Program-made: the position numbers and the translations under genes
Shown here: one piece after another, positions 24,968 through 35,137 of the stretch
Layout of the letters: each line of letters opens with the position of its first letter
How positions within the stretch are numbered: the stretch's first letter is position 1
The notes under the pieces: generated by a model
What the model was told of the DNA's origin: nothing
The model's input: only the letters and a program-made list of their open reading frames with translations
Database searches by the model: none
Assembly: GCA_014529675.2 (NCBI GenBank)
Contig: CP076040.1
Coordinates: forward strand, 4,553,501-4,617,500
Source of the DNA: Opitutia bacterium ISCC 52
Lineage (GTDB): Bacteria > Verrucomicrobiota > Verrucomicrobiia > Opitutales > UBA2995
Direction: 5' to 3'
DNA length: 64,000 nt

Positions 24968-27727
24968 TTATTTCCGGAATTCGAAGTCTTGCAGCTCTTC
25001 CTTGGGCTCTTCTTTGATTTCCTCGGGCTTTGAGTCGAACAGATTGAGTGGGCTGATGGCGAACCGCCACTCTGGTTTTTTCAGGGTTCCCTTTAGATTA
25101 ACCGAAGCCATGTGGCTGACTGGATCGAAAAGGGGCATAATGATATCTGAAATCAAGGGGATATCGGTCTCTCGTAGGAGATACATTTGAACCTGGAAGT
25201 CTAAGAGGGAACTACTGGTGTGGTAGTCACCGATTCCTTCCAAACGTCCAGTTTTACCGGTTAGAACTAGGTCTGGAAAAGTCATTTTGCCATCGTCCCA
25301 GGCAAAATAGGACTTGGCTTCATTCAATTGTAGTTTGGTGAAGGGTAATAAGTCGGAGAGAGGGCCAAAGAGTGGAATCTGTGCGAGATTCCCTTCAGTG
25401 ATTTCAATTTCTCCTTTGGCCATGACTCGATCCAAGCCATACCCAGCTGGTGATATCCCGTTCACATGGATCTGAAGCTTTCCTTCAAGTGGCTCTTGGT
25501 CCTTCTCATTACTGGGGGCTGTTTCTTCCTCTTCTTCAATTTCCTTAACCGAAGCGATGCGTTGGAGCGACTCATCCAGATCTGCGTTTTCGATATCAAA
25601 ATCAAAAATAAGAAAAGACTGTTCTTCCTGTCTCAAAAAGGATGCTTCGCCCCAGCCATTTCCACCAGCAAAGCCAAATTGGACATCATCCAACAAGGTG
25701 TCGCCTCGTTGGTAACGGCCTTGGACATCCAAGCTGTCGAATGGAAAATCATAGAGAGTCATTCCCTGATCTGTTTGGATGGAGAAGTCTATGTCCTGCC
25801 AATGGGTATCATTCTCAAAGTTGAACTCTCCCTTAACTGAAATGTTGGGATTTCCATCCCAGGTATAGGGTTCGAGGATTCTTAATCCACTTTCGCCAAA
25901 TAAGCTGAAGCTGGGCTCTAACTCGATGTTGGACTCCACATCCACGATCACGTTTTTCAGCTTACTGAACACCAGCTGCCTTTGAAAACCTCCCTTGGCA
26001 TTGCCTTCCGGCCTTTCGAGCTCGAGATCAAGCGCATCGATATAGTTGGGGCGAATAAACATTTTAGAGGAAGCCCGGTCGAAATGCATGCCTTTCAAAT
26101 TGATGTTCTCTGCTTCTGCATATCCAAACAACGTGAGCTGCTTTTTAAATTTGAAGGCATTGCGGAGAGAAAGATCCATCCAGGGTAGTTCGCCTTTGAT
26201 ATCCAGGTAGTCGAAGGTCTTTTTCCACCAATCTCGCCACCAGACATCGATGTCGTGAGGGCGAAAGCGACCGACCATTGAGAAGTGATAAAATGGGCTT
26301 CTAAGATCTTGGCGAAAGCTGCACAGCAGGTCGTTTCCATAACCTCCGCCTTCCAGTCTATAAACATCTGCTTTGGTGCCTTCCAATGTACCTCGAGCCT
26401 GCGCCCACTTAAACGGCGTCTTGATAATGTCTATATCACGAGTTTCAACGCGGAATTGAGCGGTGGCTTCATCCAGATTGCCAGGGTATTTGAAATTGAG
26501 ATCCACGTAGAGTGGTTTGTATTGTTTGGACCATCGAAGTTTCCAGAGGTGATCAAATTCAGGACGCGCAAAAACCTCTTCCAGATTCAGGGATCCTGTT
26601 AAGGTTCCCGCAGCCGTCTTTTCTTTCCAGTCTCCTGTGAGGTCTGCTTCGAGGCTCCCGCCATAAAGCGAAGTAACCAAACGGCCTTCCGCTGAATTTT
26701 GACTTAGTAGTTGGCCTTTGAATATCAGGTGATCTACCGCGGTGCCTTGGATTTCAATGGGGCCAGTTGTTATGTCTGCCTCGAAGGGAAACAGGGTATC
26801 CAGGTTGAAGATCGGTGTATCTTTCCAGACCGAAAGGGTTAAATCTGATGCGCTTAGCTGGTTGATGGTGTCCTCTAGAGATGTGGCCTTTATCTGAATG
26901 GGCCCACGCATCTGAATTTCTGGAAATACTTGAATCAGTGATTGTTGACTGGCTTCCGTGATCGTGGGCAGACCCTCGTAGCTAAATGCATCCGCCATCA
27001 GAGTAGCTTCAACGACGAAGGTTTCCCTTCCCTCGCTGCTCAACCGAAAGTTCGCGCGTGGAGAAAGTGCTCCCTGGAGGTTTTTTGAATAGTCCGAAAG
27101 AAACCGCGATAGTTGCAAATATTGAATATACAGTTCCGGGCGATCTTCCTTCTTTCCTCGCGGCTGGCTCAGCTTTGCCACGAGTGCGCTTAGATCGCCA
27201 TGTGCGGATAGGTTAAGGGTTTTGAAACGTCCGGTCAGGTAGTTAAGGTTCCAGGTGCTCCATTTTCGTGTAAGCTCAAGATTTAAGTCGCTAACAAGGG
27301 TTTCAGTTGCTCCGGATCGTGAGACAACAGGAGGGCTATAGAAACTGGTGCTGCCAAGTCGAAGCAGGGCGAAGGGCGGTTTGCCAATAATAAGCGCAGC
27401 GTAGTTGATATCCAGGTACAGTGATCCAACGTCCAAAGCAGGACCCTCAAGATCGGTAAATGCTACACGAGCACTTTTAATGAAAACATTACCCCTGAAA
27501 TCCAGGGCTATCGTTTCGAAATCTAGGTTCAGGCCTTGCTTCTCGAATTCCGCTTGGAGCTTTCGTATCAGTTTATCAGGTACAGGTAGCTCCTCATAGT
27601 ATATACTTAACCCAAGCGCTGTTAGCAAAAGCATCAGGCTAAATATCAGGGAGATCATTACCAAATTCTGGCAATGAAGGTAACACCTCATCAGGAAGGA
27701 GCGCTGCTTCTTGGCAAGGTAAGACAT
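24968..27727 (-). CDS. Large AsmA/TamB-like envelope protein
   Basis: A 919-residue protein with one N-terminal membrane helix (~22-46) and an otherwise all-beta, repetitive body without catalytic motifs. Features typical of the AsmA/DUF3971/TamB superfamily are the opening ALDFRGNVFIKSARVAF segment, many strands ending in aromatic pairs, and the C-terminal GISPAGYGLDRVMAKGEIEITEGNLAQIPLFG, the AsmA C-terminal signature. Such proteins form long hydrophobic grooves thought to carry phospholipids between inner and outer membrane. It lies 53 bases after the DUF4340 gene and before accB, so lipid-related genes surround it. Superfamily is fairly sure; the role is inference. Confidence 0.8.
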   Translation of the reverse strand: MSYLAKKQRSFLMRCYLHCQNLVMISLIFSLMLLLTALGLSIYYEELPVPDKLIRKLQAEFEKQGLNLDFETIALDFRGNVFIKSARVAFTDLEGPALDVGSLYLDINYAALIIGKPPFALLRLGSTSFYSPPVVSRSGATETLVSDLNLELTRKWSTWNLNYLTGRFKTLNLSAHGDLSALVAKLSQPRGKKEDRPELYIQYLQLSRFLSDYSKNLQGALSPRANFRLSSEGRETFVVEATLMADAFSYEGLPTITEASQQSLIQVFPEIQMRGPIQIKATSLEDTINQLSASDLTLSVWKDTPIFNLDTLFPFEADITTGPIEIQGTAVDHLIFKGQLLSQNSAEGRLVTSLYGGSLEADLTGDWKEKTAAGTLTGSLNLEEVFARPEFDHLWKLRWSKQYKPLYVDLNFKYPGNLDEATAQFRVETRDIDIIKTPFKWAQARGTLEGTKADVYRLEGGGYGNDLLCSFRQDLRSPFYHFSMVGRFRPHDIDVWWRDWWKKTFDYLDIKGELPWMDLSLRNAFKFKKQLTLFGYAEAENINLKGMHFDRASSKMFIRPNYIDALDLELERPEGNAKGGFQRQLVFSKLKNVIVDVESNIELEPSFSLFGESGLRILEPYTWDGNPNISVKGEFNFENDTHWQDIDFSIQTDQGMTLYDFPFDSLDVQGRYQRGDTLLDDVQFGFAGGNGWGEASFLRQEEQSFLIFDFDIENADLDESLQRIASVKEIEEEEETAPSNEKDQEPLEGKLQIHVNGISPAGYGLDRVMAKGEIEITEGNLAQIPLFGPLSDLLPFTKLQLNEAKSYFAWDDGKMTFPDLVLTGKTGRLEGIGDYHTSSSLLDFQVQMYLLRETDIPLISDIIMPLFDPVSHMASVNLKGTLKKPEWRFAISPLNLFDSKPEEIKEEPKEELQDFEFRK

Positions 27728-27780
27728 TGGAAGCTAAGCTAAGGTGTTTTTCTGATATTGAATTCTCGTAGAGAAGAGAA

Positions 27781-29685
27781 TCAGGGCGAAGGTTCGACCG
27801 GACTCACTTCATCCTGTTGAGGTGTTCTTTCTAACGGCGCTGTGGGTTCAGGCTCTGGACCGGGATCGAATCTTGTAAAACTCAGTTTGAAGAAGGCATC
27901 GATAAATCTCTGGGTGGTATAAAACACATGCCCTCCTGCCTCCATCCCGGCGATGGCATTGGTGCCCGTGAGTCGTTCGGTTACCCAGAGCGGCGTTGTC
28001 CAGGCGCGCGTTTCCGTGCTGTCGGTCGACTCGAAGAGAAGATCAAGCCGGAACTTCCAAGGTACATTCCCGAATCCCTCCTCGATAAATTCACGAGCTT
28101 CAATCTGGCTGGATTGTTCCACGAGCGAAAGCAGGCTTTCCTTACCCTCATCGTCTAATTCATCGGCTTCTGCAATGGCTTCCCAAGTGGGAGTTACTTC
28201 ATTCAGAACAGCGTTGTAAACGATACTATCCGTCTCTGTATCGGAAATGGTGATGCCGACTAGTTTCGCGTTTTCGGGTTCCTCGTGCAGGAGTCTGAGG
28301 CGGTAGTTAAATGGACGTGTATGAAAGTCGGCTAGTATTGAAGTATCTACTTCATAAATAAATGGATCTTTCTCTAATTTAGCATAGGCATGCCGCGCAT
28401 TTCCTTCTACCAGATCGCCAATGATGAGCGTTAGAGGAGTATCCCCTTTCAGCTGCACGATGCGTTGAGGATCGGTAAATCCGTAGTTTTCCAGATCTGC
28501 ATTCGAAGGAGCATCGGAGACAAAGTTTTGTGCTCTTAGAAGAAACAGGCTGCCGACTAATTCAGCCAAGATCTTTGTATCAGCCGGACTGGCTGCGATA
28601 TTACCGTCGTCATCGCGACTCAAGACCTGCCAGGCACCGGTCTCTAATTTTTGTAAGGAGACCGAACGGTTGGACTGGGTAATTTCTATTGTACTGAGAG
28701 AATTCGGTTCAAACTCCACAAATCGCCGATCTCTAAGAGCTTCTTGTGCGTTGTTGAGGCGTTGATCAAACAGGAGCCCAGGAATGGTAAATACCGTGTC
28801 GCTTTCACTGCCTTTGGCGTAGTATAAACGGTCACCTTCCGGAGTAATTAGTTCATTACCAATTTCGATGGTTTGGCGTTTATCTTCGGCCTCGAGGGTC
28901 AAACGCGTTTGCGGATTTTCCAACCCGTACTCACCGAGATCTGGACCTGCGTCAGTGATAAATTCTTGTACGTTAAGGCTGTTGAGTCCATTAATCACCG
29001 TTTCCACCTCTGCACGATCGGCCCTTGTTTGGAATGGAATTTCAAAGCGCCAATCTTCTGCGCTGCGAGAAATACGGATGCGTAACGGAGTAGGGAAGGA
29101 CTTGTTCAGACTGAGCGTCTGAACCTCGAAAAGAGGAATATCGAAGACCGATTGGCTACGTAGGTTACTCAAATTGACCAACAAGCTGTCGAAGAGATCG
29201 CGTTTGATGACCATGATTTCCTCCCGATCTGGAGATAAAATATAGACGCGATTCCCTATTTCAGTGGTAGAGCCTATCTCGATGGAGGTTCGTTTGATAT
29301 CCTTGCCGAATTCCAGTTTCATTTGAGGCTTATCCAGTCCGTAACTGGACAAGTCGCGACCCGCGGCTTCGATTTCTTTGACCTCAAAACTGGTTTCCTT
29401 TTCCAGGAAAGTAATTTGGTGGAGAATGCGACTGACGGCAAAGAAGTTGGCCGGCCATTCATACGGTGATATGAGGTTCCAGCTGTTTTCCACTTTGCGA
29501 AGCACTCGATCTGGGCCCAAATTTTCACCTGAGATCCGGATATAGTCGATATCGACTGCTTCCGCGCCAAATATTTTGCGGCCCTCCAGTTCGTCGGGCG
29601 CACGGCCTCCTTTTTCAAACAAGTAAAATACCGCAAACACGACCAGGTTAAGCAGGATGAGGATAACGGTGAGCTGTTTTCTCAT
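27781..29685 (-). CDS. DUF4340 domain protein
   Basis: A 634-residue protein started at ATG 29685; the frame is open 22 codons upstream without similarity. One N-terminal membrane helix (~5-22) anchors a large periplasmic part built of repeated units. The units share the DUF4340 pattern, seen at least three times: a Trp in W.L..P, then Y.L..P...LE....., then IEIG......R.Y. Examples are SSYGLDKPQMKLEFG, GEYGLENPQTRLTLE and ENYGFTDPQRIVQL. DUF4340 genes frequently follow GldG-type ABC components, as here (17 bases). The C-terminal ~30 residues are Pro/Glu-rich. Function unknown; probably an accessory subunit of the exporter. Confidence 0.85.
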   Translation of the reverse strand: MRKQLTVILILLNLVVFAVFYLFEKGGRAPDELEGRKIFGAEAVDIDYIRISGENLGPDRVLRKVENSWNLISPYEWPANFFAVSRILHQITFLEKETSFEVKEIEAAGRDLSSYGLDKPQMKLEFGKDIKRTSIEIGSTTEIGNRVYILSPDREEIMVIKRDLFDSLLVNLSNLRSQSVFDIPLFEVQTLSLNKSFPTPLRIRISRSAEDWRFEIPFQTRADRAEVETVINGLNSLNVQEFITDAGPDLGEYGLENPQTRLTLEAEDKRQTIEIGNELITPEGDRLYYAKGSESDTVFTIPGLLFDQRLNNAQEALRDRRFVEFEPNSLSTIEITQSNRSVSLQKLETGAWQVLSRDDDGNIAASPADTKILAELVGSLFLLRAQNFVSDAPSNADLENYGFTDPQRIVQLKGDTPLTLIIGDLVEGNARHAYAKLEKDPFIYEVDTSILADFHTRPFNYRLRLLHEEPENAKLVGITISDTETDSIVYNAVLNEVTPTWEAIAEADELDDEGKESLLSLVEQSSQIEAREFIEEGFGNVPWKFRLDLLFESTDSTETRAWTTPLWVTERLTGTNAIAGMEAGGHVFYTTQRFIDAFFKLSFTRFDPGPEPEPTAPLERTPQQDEVSPVEPSP

Positions 29686-29702
29686 GATTCGTGAGGGTAA
29701 AA

Positions 29703-31187
29703 TTAACTTCTGCGGAGCCAGTAGATAAAGGTTCCAAATATGGCACTGCAACCGGGCAGTAAAAACCAGAGGGCCAATCGTAGCTTTTTCATTTCTTGTT
29801 GGCTAAGAGTGATGTGTAGCCGGTCGATGGGCCTGGGTGCGATCGACAATAAGTTATTCCTATCCAGTGCCCAGTTAAAGGTATTCAAAATGAGGGTAAA
29901 ATTTCCCAATACGTTGAGGCGGCTATTTGTAATAAGGTTGGAAGTGCCAAACACCACCATCCGTCCGCCCGGGATGTCGATTCCTAGATCTGAGGAGATC
30001 GAACGTTCAGAGACCACAGCGATACTGACTGGGCCTTTCAGGTCTACTTCTTCATTATACCCAATTTCATTTTCGTCCCGATAGAAGCGTTCCCCCCAAC
30101 TCGTTTCTGAGCCGCCGACTATCGGCAGAACAGACAGTCGGTCATCCATGGGTGCGCCAATGTCTGCTCGAACGGGTCTGGAAAAACCAACCACTACAGA
30201 CTGGCTGTTTTTCGCCATGGATTCTGTAATCGGATGCTCAGAATCAAAACGTCGAAGGAGTAAGTCCCCGCCGTTCATCATGAAATCTGGCCCACTGTCC
30301 AGAACTACCATGTCCTCAGCCAGAACACCCCATTGGTAGAACAGATCGCCCAGGTTATTGTTGATTCCCGGATCGATCAGTATGACTAAGCGGCCTGCAT
30401 TTTCTGCCAGGTAATCTTTTAGAATGGTTACTTCTCTAGCTAGAAGAGGTTGTTGTGGGCCGGCTAAAACGAGCAAGTCTGCATCTTCAGGAATACTCGA
30501 GTTGGCTGGTGTCAGGTCCAGGGTGTCTATTGTGAAATTCCGCTGGCGCAACTCTTCGGTCAATTGGGACAATCCAGAGATGGGGTCCACGTTCGCGATA
30601 TCCAGTTCACCGTGCCCTTTCACAAAGTAGATGGAAGTATTCTGCGGGCTACTCACATCCAACAGGGCCGAGGTAAAGACCTGCTCTCCGCGGAAGGCCG
30701 TCTTTTCCATCTCCTCCATTTTGTAGATTTCGTCAGGGGTAATGATGCGGTGTTTATTTTCGGAGGCGAAAATGATTAAGTTGGGCTGATTGATGCCAAA
30801 CTCATCTGCCAATTGTTGGGCTAGCAGGGTCTGCTGAAACACATTAACAAATTCGGCTTCAATCGGCCCTTTCCCTGCTCTTTGGGCTTCGTAAGCGTAC
30901 TCTTTAACCAGATTTTCTACATCCTGGTAATAGGAATCCAGATCAGAGCTGTTCTCGCTGGTGCTTCGAGTAACGATAATACGAATAGGTTCATTCAGCT
31001 CCTCAACATAAGAAATCGTTTCCGGTGAGAGAGAGAACATCCGATTCTCTGTCAGATCGAAACGCTTAAAGTGGGTCAATGAGAGGGTGTTGAGTCCGAT
31101 AAAGAAACTACATACCAGCAAAAACTGAAAGATCGAATGGCTGGTATTAATCCAGCGACTGACTTTGAAATCTTCGAATTTTGACAT
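29703..31187 (-). CDS. GldG-like ABC transporter auxiliary protein
   Basis: A 494-residue protein with one N-terminal helix (~18-40), a large periplasmic part, and a C-terminal helix (~468-490). The periplasmic part shows the GldG/DUF4350-like (ABC_transp_aux) pattern: RIIVTRSTSENS, then YFVKGHGELDI, and LLVLAGPQQPLLAREVTILKDYL. GldG is known from Bacteroidota gliding ABC transporters, but homologues occur widely in non-gliding bacteria. The gene is 6 bases after the permease, making an operon of ATPase, permease, GldG and DUF4340. Confidence 0.88.
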   Translation of the reverse strand: MSKFEDFKVSRWINTSHSIFQFLLVCSFFIGLNTLSLTHFKRFDLTENRMFSLSPETISYVEELNEPIRIIVTRSTSENSSDLDSYYQDVENLVKEYAYEAQRAGKGPIEAEFVNVFQQTLLAQQLADEFGINQPNLIIFASENKHRIITPDEIYKMEEMEKTAFRGEQVFTSALLDVSSPQNTSIYFVKGHGELDIANVDPISGLSQLTEELRQRNFTIDTLDLTPANSSIPEDADLLVLAGPQQPLLAREVTILKDYLAENAGRLVILIDPGINNNLGDLFYQWGVLAEDMVVLDSGPDFMMNGGDLLLRRFDSEHPITESMAKNSQSVVVGFSRPVRADIGAPMDDRLSVLPIVGGSETSWGERFYRDENEIGYNEEVDLKGPVSIAVVSERSISSDLGIDIPGGRMVVFGTSNLITNSRLNVLGNFTLILNTFNWALDRNNLLSIAPRPIDRLHITLSQQEMKKLRLALWFLLPGCSAIFGTFIYWLRRS

Positions 31188-31193
31188 GGTTCG

Positions 31194-31949
31194 TTATTGC
31201 CTTTTGTGGTCAACGGCCAACACCGCCAAGCTAAGCATGAGCAATGTTCCGCTGCCGTAAAAAACGATTGGACGAGTATCAACCACTCCTCTGCTAAAGT
31301 CTCTTACATGATCAAACATGTGAAGGTATTCGATGATGACTCGAAGCGTATCGAATTCATTGAGACGTTCAGCAGCGGCGTTATTGAGCGTGTTAGTACC
31401 GAAAATAAATCCAAACAATAGTGTGAAGGTAAATATACCTGCGACCAATTGGCTCCGTGTCATCGAGCTGGCAAAGATACCCACAGAGACAAACAGTAGG
31501 CCACTGATACAGATAAAAAAGTAACCTCCAATCAGGCTCGCCTGGTCTATGATCCGACCGTCAGGGAAATAGTAATAGGTGATGGCTGGGTAAGCCAATG
31601 TGAGGAGGTAGAGTGTGGTGTAGAAAAAGTATGCCGCCGCAAATTTACTAGCCACCAGTTCAATTGAATTGATGGGTGTTGTCAGCAGGCTGTCCATCAA
31701 CCCCAAGCGCCGCTCTTCAGCAATACTGCGCATCGTAAACAGAGGCACGATGAACAACGCTGGAAAAAAGAACATATTCAGGAACAGGTTCGAAGGAAGC
31801 ATCTCATGGGGAGCTCGATTATAATCTTCGAGCACCCATTGATATAAAAAGCCCATCACCAGCAGAAAAAAGAACGAAGCCAGGTAGGTGGACGGACTCA
31901 AGAGAACGCCCCTGAGTTCATGCCTTAAAAGGATAAAGAAATGTCTCAC
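31194..31949 (-). CDS. ABC transporter permease, GldF/ABC-2 type
   Basis: A 251-residue inner-membrane protein with about six helices and the ABC-2 layout, including the cytosolic EERRLGLMDSLLTTPI motif typical of GldF and NosY-like permeases. It starts three bases after the ATPase stop and is followed by the GldG-like gene. With the ATPase it should form the membrane core of the exporter. Confidence 0.9.
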   Translation of the reverse strand: MRHFFILLRHELRGVLLSPSTYLASFFFLLVMGFLYQWVLEDYNRAPHEMLPSNLFLNMFFFPALFIVPLFTMRSIAEERRLGLMDSLLTTPINSIELVASKFAAAYFFYTTLYLLTLAYPAITYYYFPDGRIIDQASLIGGYFFICISGLLFVSVGIFASSMTRSQLVAGIFTFTLLFGFIFGTNTLNNAAAERLNEFDTLRVIIEYLHMFDHVRDFSRGVVDTRPIVFYGSGTLLMLSLAVLAVDHKRQ

Positions 31950-31952
31950 AGC

Positions 31953-33041
31953 TTAAGCTTCCTCCTTTGTTTCTGGTTCGTTTTCAGGAGAGACTTCCTC
32001 TTCCTCATCTTCGATTACCTCGTATGGTTTCCTGAAGGGCGTGGCTGTCAATCGATCTGGATCTTCCTCATTCACCTCCCAGGAGCGTTTCGTTGCCGCT
32101 AGGAATATGTCTTCCAAGGTGGCTTCCTGGCAATGCAGGGAACGCAACTTGAAATTGGGTAGACTCGACAAATGCTTGATCAATTTTTCTCCGACTTTGG
32201 GGTCCGAAGGTCCAGCTAGAGTAACTCGGTTCAGTTCAGAGCCGGAAAAGGACTCATTCGAAAGAATAGCCAACTTGGAGCTCACATACTTAATCTCTGG
32301 TTCCAGCGATTCCGATGATCCGGCGATCTCCAAGTGATAGGTGCTTTCCGGGAGAAATTCTTTTCTCAATTCCTCCGGGGTGCCGGAAGCGACTACATAG
32401 CCGCGATTAATAATGATCACTCTATCGCAGGTCAGCTCGATCTCAGGAAGGATGTGGCTGGAAATAATAACACTCATGCGGCCTTTTAGAGTACCTATGA
32501 GCTCCCGAATTTTAATGATCTGGTGTGGATCGAGACCGATGGTCGGCTCGTCCATGATAATCACTTCTGGCTCAGATAGGATAGCCTCTGCAATGCCGAT
32601 ACGCTGGCGATAACCTTTCGAGAGACCCCCGATAACGCGGCGGCGAGCGCGTGCAAGGTCGCAGAGTTCAAGCACGTATTCAATGCGTTTGCGAAGCTTA
32701 CGTCCCGATACACCTTTCAACTTCCCTCGAAATTTTAAGTACTCAGTCACCCGCATGTCCCCTGGTAGAGGATTGTTTTCAGGCATGTAACCGATCTTGC
32801 CCTTAATTTCTTCTGGGTGTGTGGCGACTGGGATTCCACAGATGTAGGCCCTTCCACTATTTGCAGTAATCAGACCTGAAAGGATTTTCATCGTCGTGCT
32901 TTTACCAGCACCGTTGGGACCCAGGAAACCAACAATTTCCCCTTTCTTCAATGAGAAGGAGATATCCTGAATGGCCGTTATGCGGCCGTATTGTTTGGTA
33001 AGGTTGTTAACCTCTATGCTGTATTCGACGGAGTCTTCCAT
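31953..33041 (-). CDS. ABC transporter ATPase, GldA type
   Basis: A 362-residue ATP-binding subunit. Walker A is GPNGAGKST, the signature LSKGYRQRIGIAEAIL, Walker B EVIIMDEPTIGLD, and the H-loop SSHILPE. The domain ends near residue 230. A ~100-residue regulatory extension with a DUF4162-like segment (to ~300) and an acidic, Glu-rich tail follow, longer than in most ABC-2 ATPases. First gene of the four-gene exporter cluster; birA lies 73 bases upstream. Confidence 0.93.
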   Translation of the reverse strand: MEDSVEYSIEVNNLTKQYGRITAIQDISFSLKKGEIVGFLGPNGAGKSTTMKILSGLITANSGRAYICGIPVATHPEEIKGKIGYMPENNPLPGDMRVTEYLKFRGKLKGVSGRKLRKRIEYVLELCDLARARRRVIGGLSKGYRQRIGIAEAILSEPEVIIMDEPTIGLDPHQIIKIRELIGTLKGRMSVIISSHILPEIELTCDRVIIINRGYVVASGTPEELRKEFLPESTYHLEIAGSSESLEPEIKYVSSKLAILSNESFSGSELNRVTLAGPSDPKVGEKLIKHLSSLPNFKLRSLHCQEATLEDIFLAATKRSWEVNEEDPDRLTATPFRKPYEVIEDEEEEVSPENEPETKEEA

Positions 33042-33114
33042 CAGGATAAGAAAAGCTAAGAGAAGGCTGGCATCTTGCGTTTTGCAATGGCGATTTTATA
33101 GGGTAGCAGAACTT

Positions 33115-34110
33115 TTACCTGCGCTTGATGTGCACTTCGCCTGAGTTAAGGGTGGTTATTTTGCCCTCCCCGGTTTTCAGGATTAATGATCCTCGGTTAT
33201 CTAGCCCATTGGCTACGCCCTGAATGTTGCCATTGCGGGTTTCGGCTTCGATGAGCTGTCCTTTCAAAATATCAAATTCGGGCCACATGTCTTCAAAAGT
33301 GCTGCGGATGTTGCCAGCCAGGAAGGCCTGATAGCCTGTGTAAATGGCCTCAATCAAGAGAGCCGCGGTTTTATTTAGGTCCTGTTCCTCTCCGCAGAGT
33401 TCCCTCAAACTGGTCGCGGACTCCTTCAATTCCTTGGGCCAATCCTGTTTGGTCTGGTTTACATTGAGCCCGATTCCAAAGACAAGTTCTCTCAATGAAT
33501 CAGCATCTACACGAGCTTCTGTTAGCATGCCTCCCAGTTTCTTGCCGTTGAAGAACAGATCATTGGGCCATTTGACTCCGACCACCTTACCAAGTTGCTG
33601 CCTCAGGTGCCGTGCAACATAGACGCCCATCCACAAGGTAAATAGCTGCATTCGATTTGGTTGCACATAGGGCCGGCTGCCAAAACTCATATAGAGATTA
33701 CTCGAGGGTGGGCTGTGCCAGGCTCGTCCCATTCGCCCCCGGCCAAGGGTTTGTTGATTGGATATTACCAGGAAGGGCGCCTCGTAATCATTGGCCAATA
33801 GCCGACTCGCATGATCGTTGGTGCTGTCGATGGTGGTTAGGAATAACAGTTCGGGGCAATCTTCCGACTCCTTCAAGTAAGCTCGCGTTAATAGAGCATT
33901 CAGAGAGTCTGGCTTCTTGCTGATTCGGTATCCCTTGCGGCGAATCGCTTCGAATTCAAAGCCTTGGCTCCTCAGTTGTTTCATGCGTCCCCACACGCTG
34001 ACCCGACTCACACCCAATTGCTCCGCAAGAGCATTGCCGGAGACAAAGCCATCCTGAGCTTCCAGGAGTGCCTTCAATATGATGAGGGAGTGATCTTCTG
34101 AGTGAGGCAT
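33115..34110 (-). CDS. birA: Biotin ligase/repressor BirA
   Basis: A 331-residue protein of the bifunctional type. The N-terminal winged helix (~20-65, NALAEQLGVSRVSVWGRMKQL) suggests it can also bind DNA. The catalytic part carries the biotin/ATP loop LGRGRMGRAWHSPP, GVKWPNDLFFNGKKLGG and GIGLNVNQ. A small C-terminal SH3-like domain closes it. It attaches biotin to AccB Lys120, whose gene lies 8.3 kb downstream on the same strand. No biotin synthesis genes are in the window, so a regulatory target is not visible. It starts nine bases after nadC. Confidence 0.93.
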   Translation of the reverse strand: MPHSEDHSLIILKALLEAQDGFVSGNALAEQLGVSRVSVWGRMKQLRSQGFEFEAIRRKGYRISKKPDSLNALLTRAYLKESEDCPELLFLTTIDSTNDHASRLLANDYEAPFLVISNQQTLGRGRMGRAWHSPPSSNLYMSFGSRPYVQPNRMQLFTLWMGVYVARHLRQQLGKVVGVKWPNDLFFNGKKLGGMLTEARVDADSLRELVFGIGLNVNQTKQDWPKELKESATSLRELCGEEQDLNKTAALLIEAIYTGYQAFLAGNIRSTFEDMWPEFDILKGQLIEAETRNGNIQGVANGLDNRGSLILKTGEGKITTLNSGEVHIKRR

Positions 34111-34119
34111 GTGTCTAAA

Positions 34120-35043
34120 TTACTTCCAGTCCAAGCCGATGTCTTTCCATACAGACTTATGGACCAAGGCACCAGTGGACACGAAATCCACGCGTATCTC
34201 CGCAATTTCGTGCAAGTTTGTCAGAGTAATGTTCCCTGTTGCTTCTGTACAGGCTCGATCGCCGATAATGTCCACAGCGGCTTGCAAGTCCGAAAGGTGG
34301 AAATTGTCCAACATCAGCTTGTCTGGCTCAGCAGCCAACACCGCCGAAATTTGGTTAAGATGATCAACCTCTACTTCAATGAGCAGATCAGGATTTAGAT
34401 CCTGTGCGCGATGCACCAGATCAGTCAAAGACTGTCCCGTTTGAGCTTGGTCTGCCGCCAGGTGATTGTCTTTCAGCATGACTCGGTCGAACAATCCGAG
34501 TCGGTGATTCCAGCCACCTCCGCAAGCCACGGCATATTTTTGCAGCATGCGGTATCCCGGGGTGGTTTTGCGCGTATCGAGGAGTTTAGTAGACGATGCG
34601 CCCAACGCATCGACATATTTATAGGTCTCGGAAGCTACCCCTGAGAGAAACTGTAAAAAGTTGAGCAGTACACGCTCAGCCATGAGCAGTGTCGATATGG
34701 GGCCTGTTATCTCACCAATGGATCCGCCAGCCGCCAAGCTGGCTCCATCTTCGGTATGGGGTGTAAAGGCCAATTCTGGATCGTAAGCCTCGAGCACCAA
34801 AGTCACCAATGGCAACCCACAGAGGACAAGATCTTCGCGGGCATGGAGCACAGCGTTGCCGGTGCCTGTCTGATTGAGCACGGATGAGGTAACGTCTTGG
34901 GGACATGCGTTTGAATGGCGCAAACCTGCACCCTTGAGGTCCTCGTCTTTCGCTAATGCGACCAACCCCTTCAAATACGTCGGGGATAAATCTTCTGCAG
35001 CAACCCGGTGCAAAAATCTTTGAATTCTCTCCTCATTATTCAC
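34120..35043 (-). CDS. nadC: Quinolinate phosphoribosyltransferase NadC
   Basis: A 307-residue enzyme forming nicotinate mononucleotide from quinolinate and PRPP in NAD synthesis. Recognised by the KLLDTRKTTPGYRMLQKYAVACGGGWNHRLGLFD core (about residues 155-190; the His-Arg pair and DTRKTTPG are active-site residues), LKDNHL, and EVEVDHL. The C-terminal TGALVHKSV replaces the usual TGALTHS. It heads the long minus-strand run that continues with birA. Confidence 0.95.
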   Translation of the reverse strand: MNNEERIQRFLHRVAAEDLSPTYLKGLVALAKDEDLKGAGLRHSNACPQDVTSSVLNQTGTGNAVLHAREDLVLCGLPLVTLVLEAYDPELAFTPHTEDGASLAAGGSIGEITGPISTLLMAERVLLNFLQFLSGVASETYKYVDALGASSTKLLDTRKTTPGYRMLQKYAVACGGGWNHRLGLFDRVMLKDNHLAADQAQTGQSLTDLVHRAQDLNPDLLIEVEVDHLNQISAVLAAEPDKLMLDNFHLSDLQAAVDIIGDRACTEATGNITLTNLHEIAEIRVDFVSTGALVHKSVWKDIGLDWK

Positions 35044-35137
35044 GGGAGTACCTTAAAGCTGATACCTTGGAAGCTCACAAGCTTTAAGCCTGCTGGTTTG
35101 CCGCAAAACGGGCTGAGATTATCGAGCGGGTTCCAAG

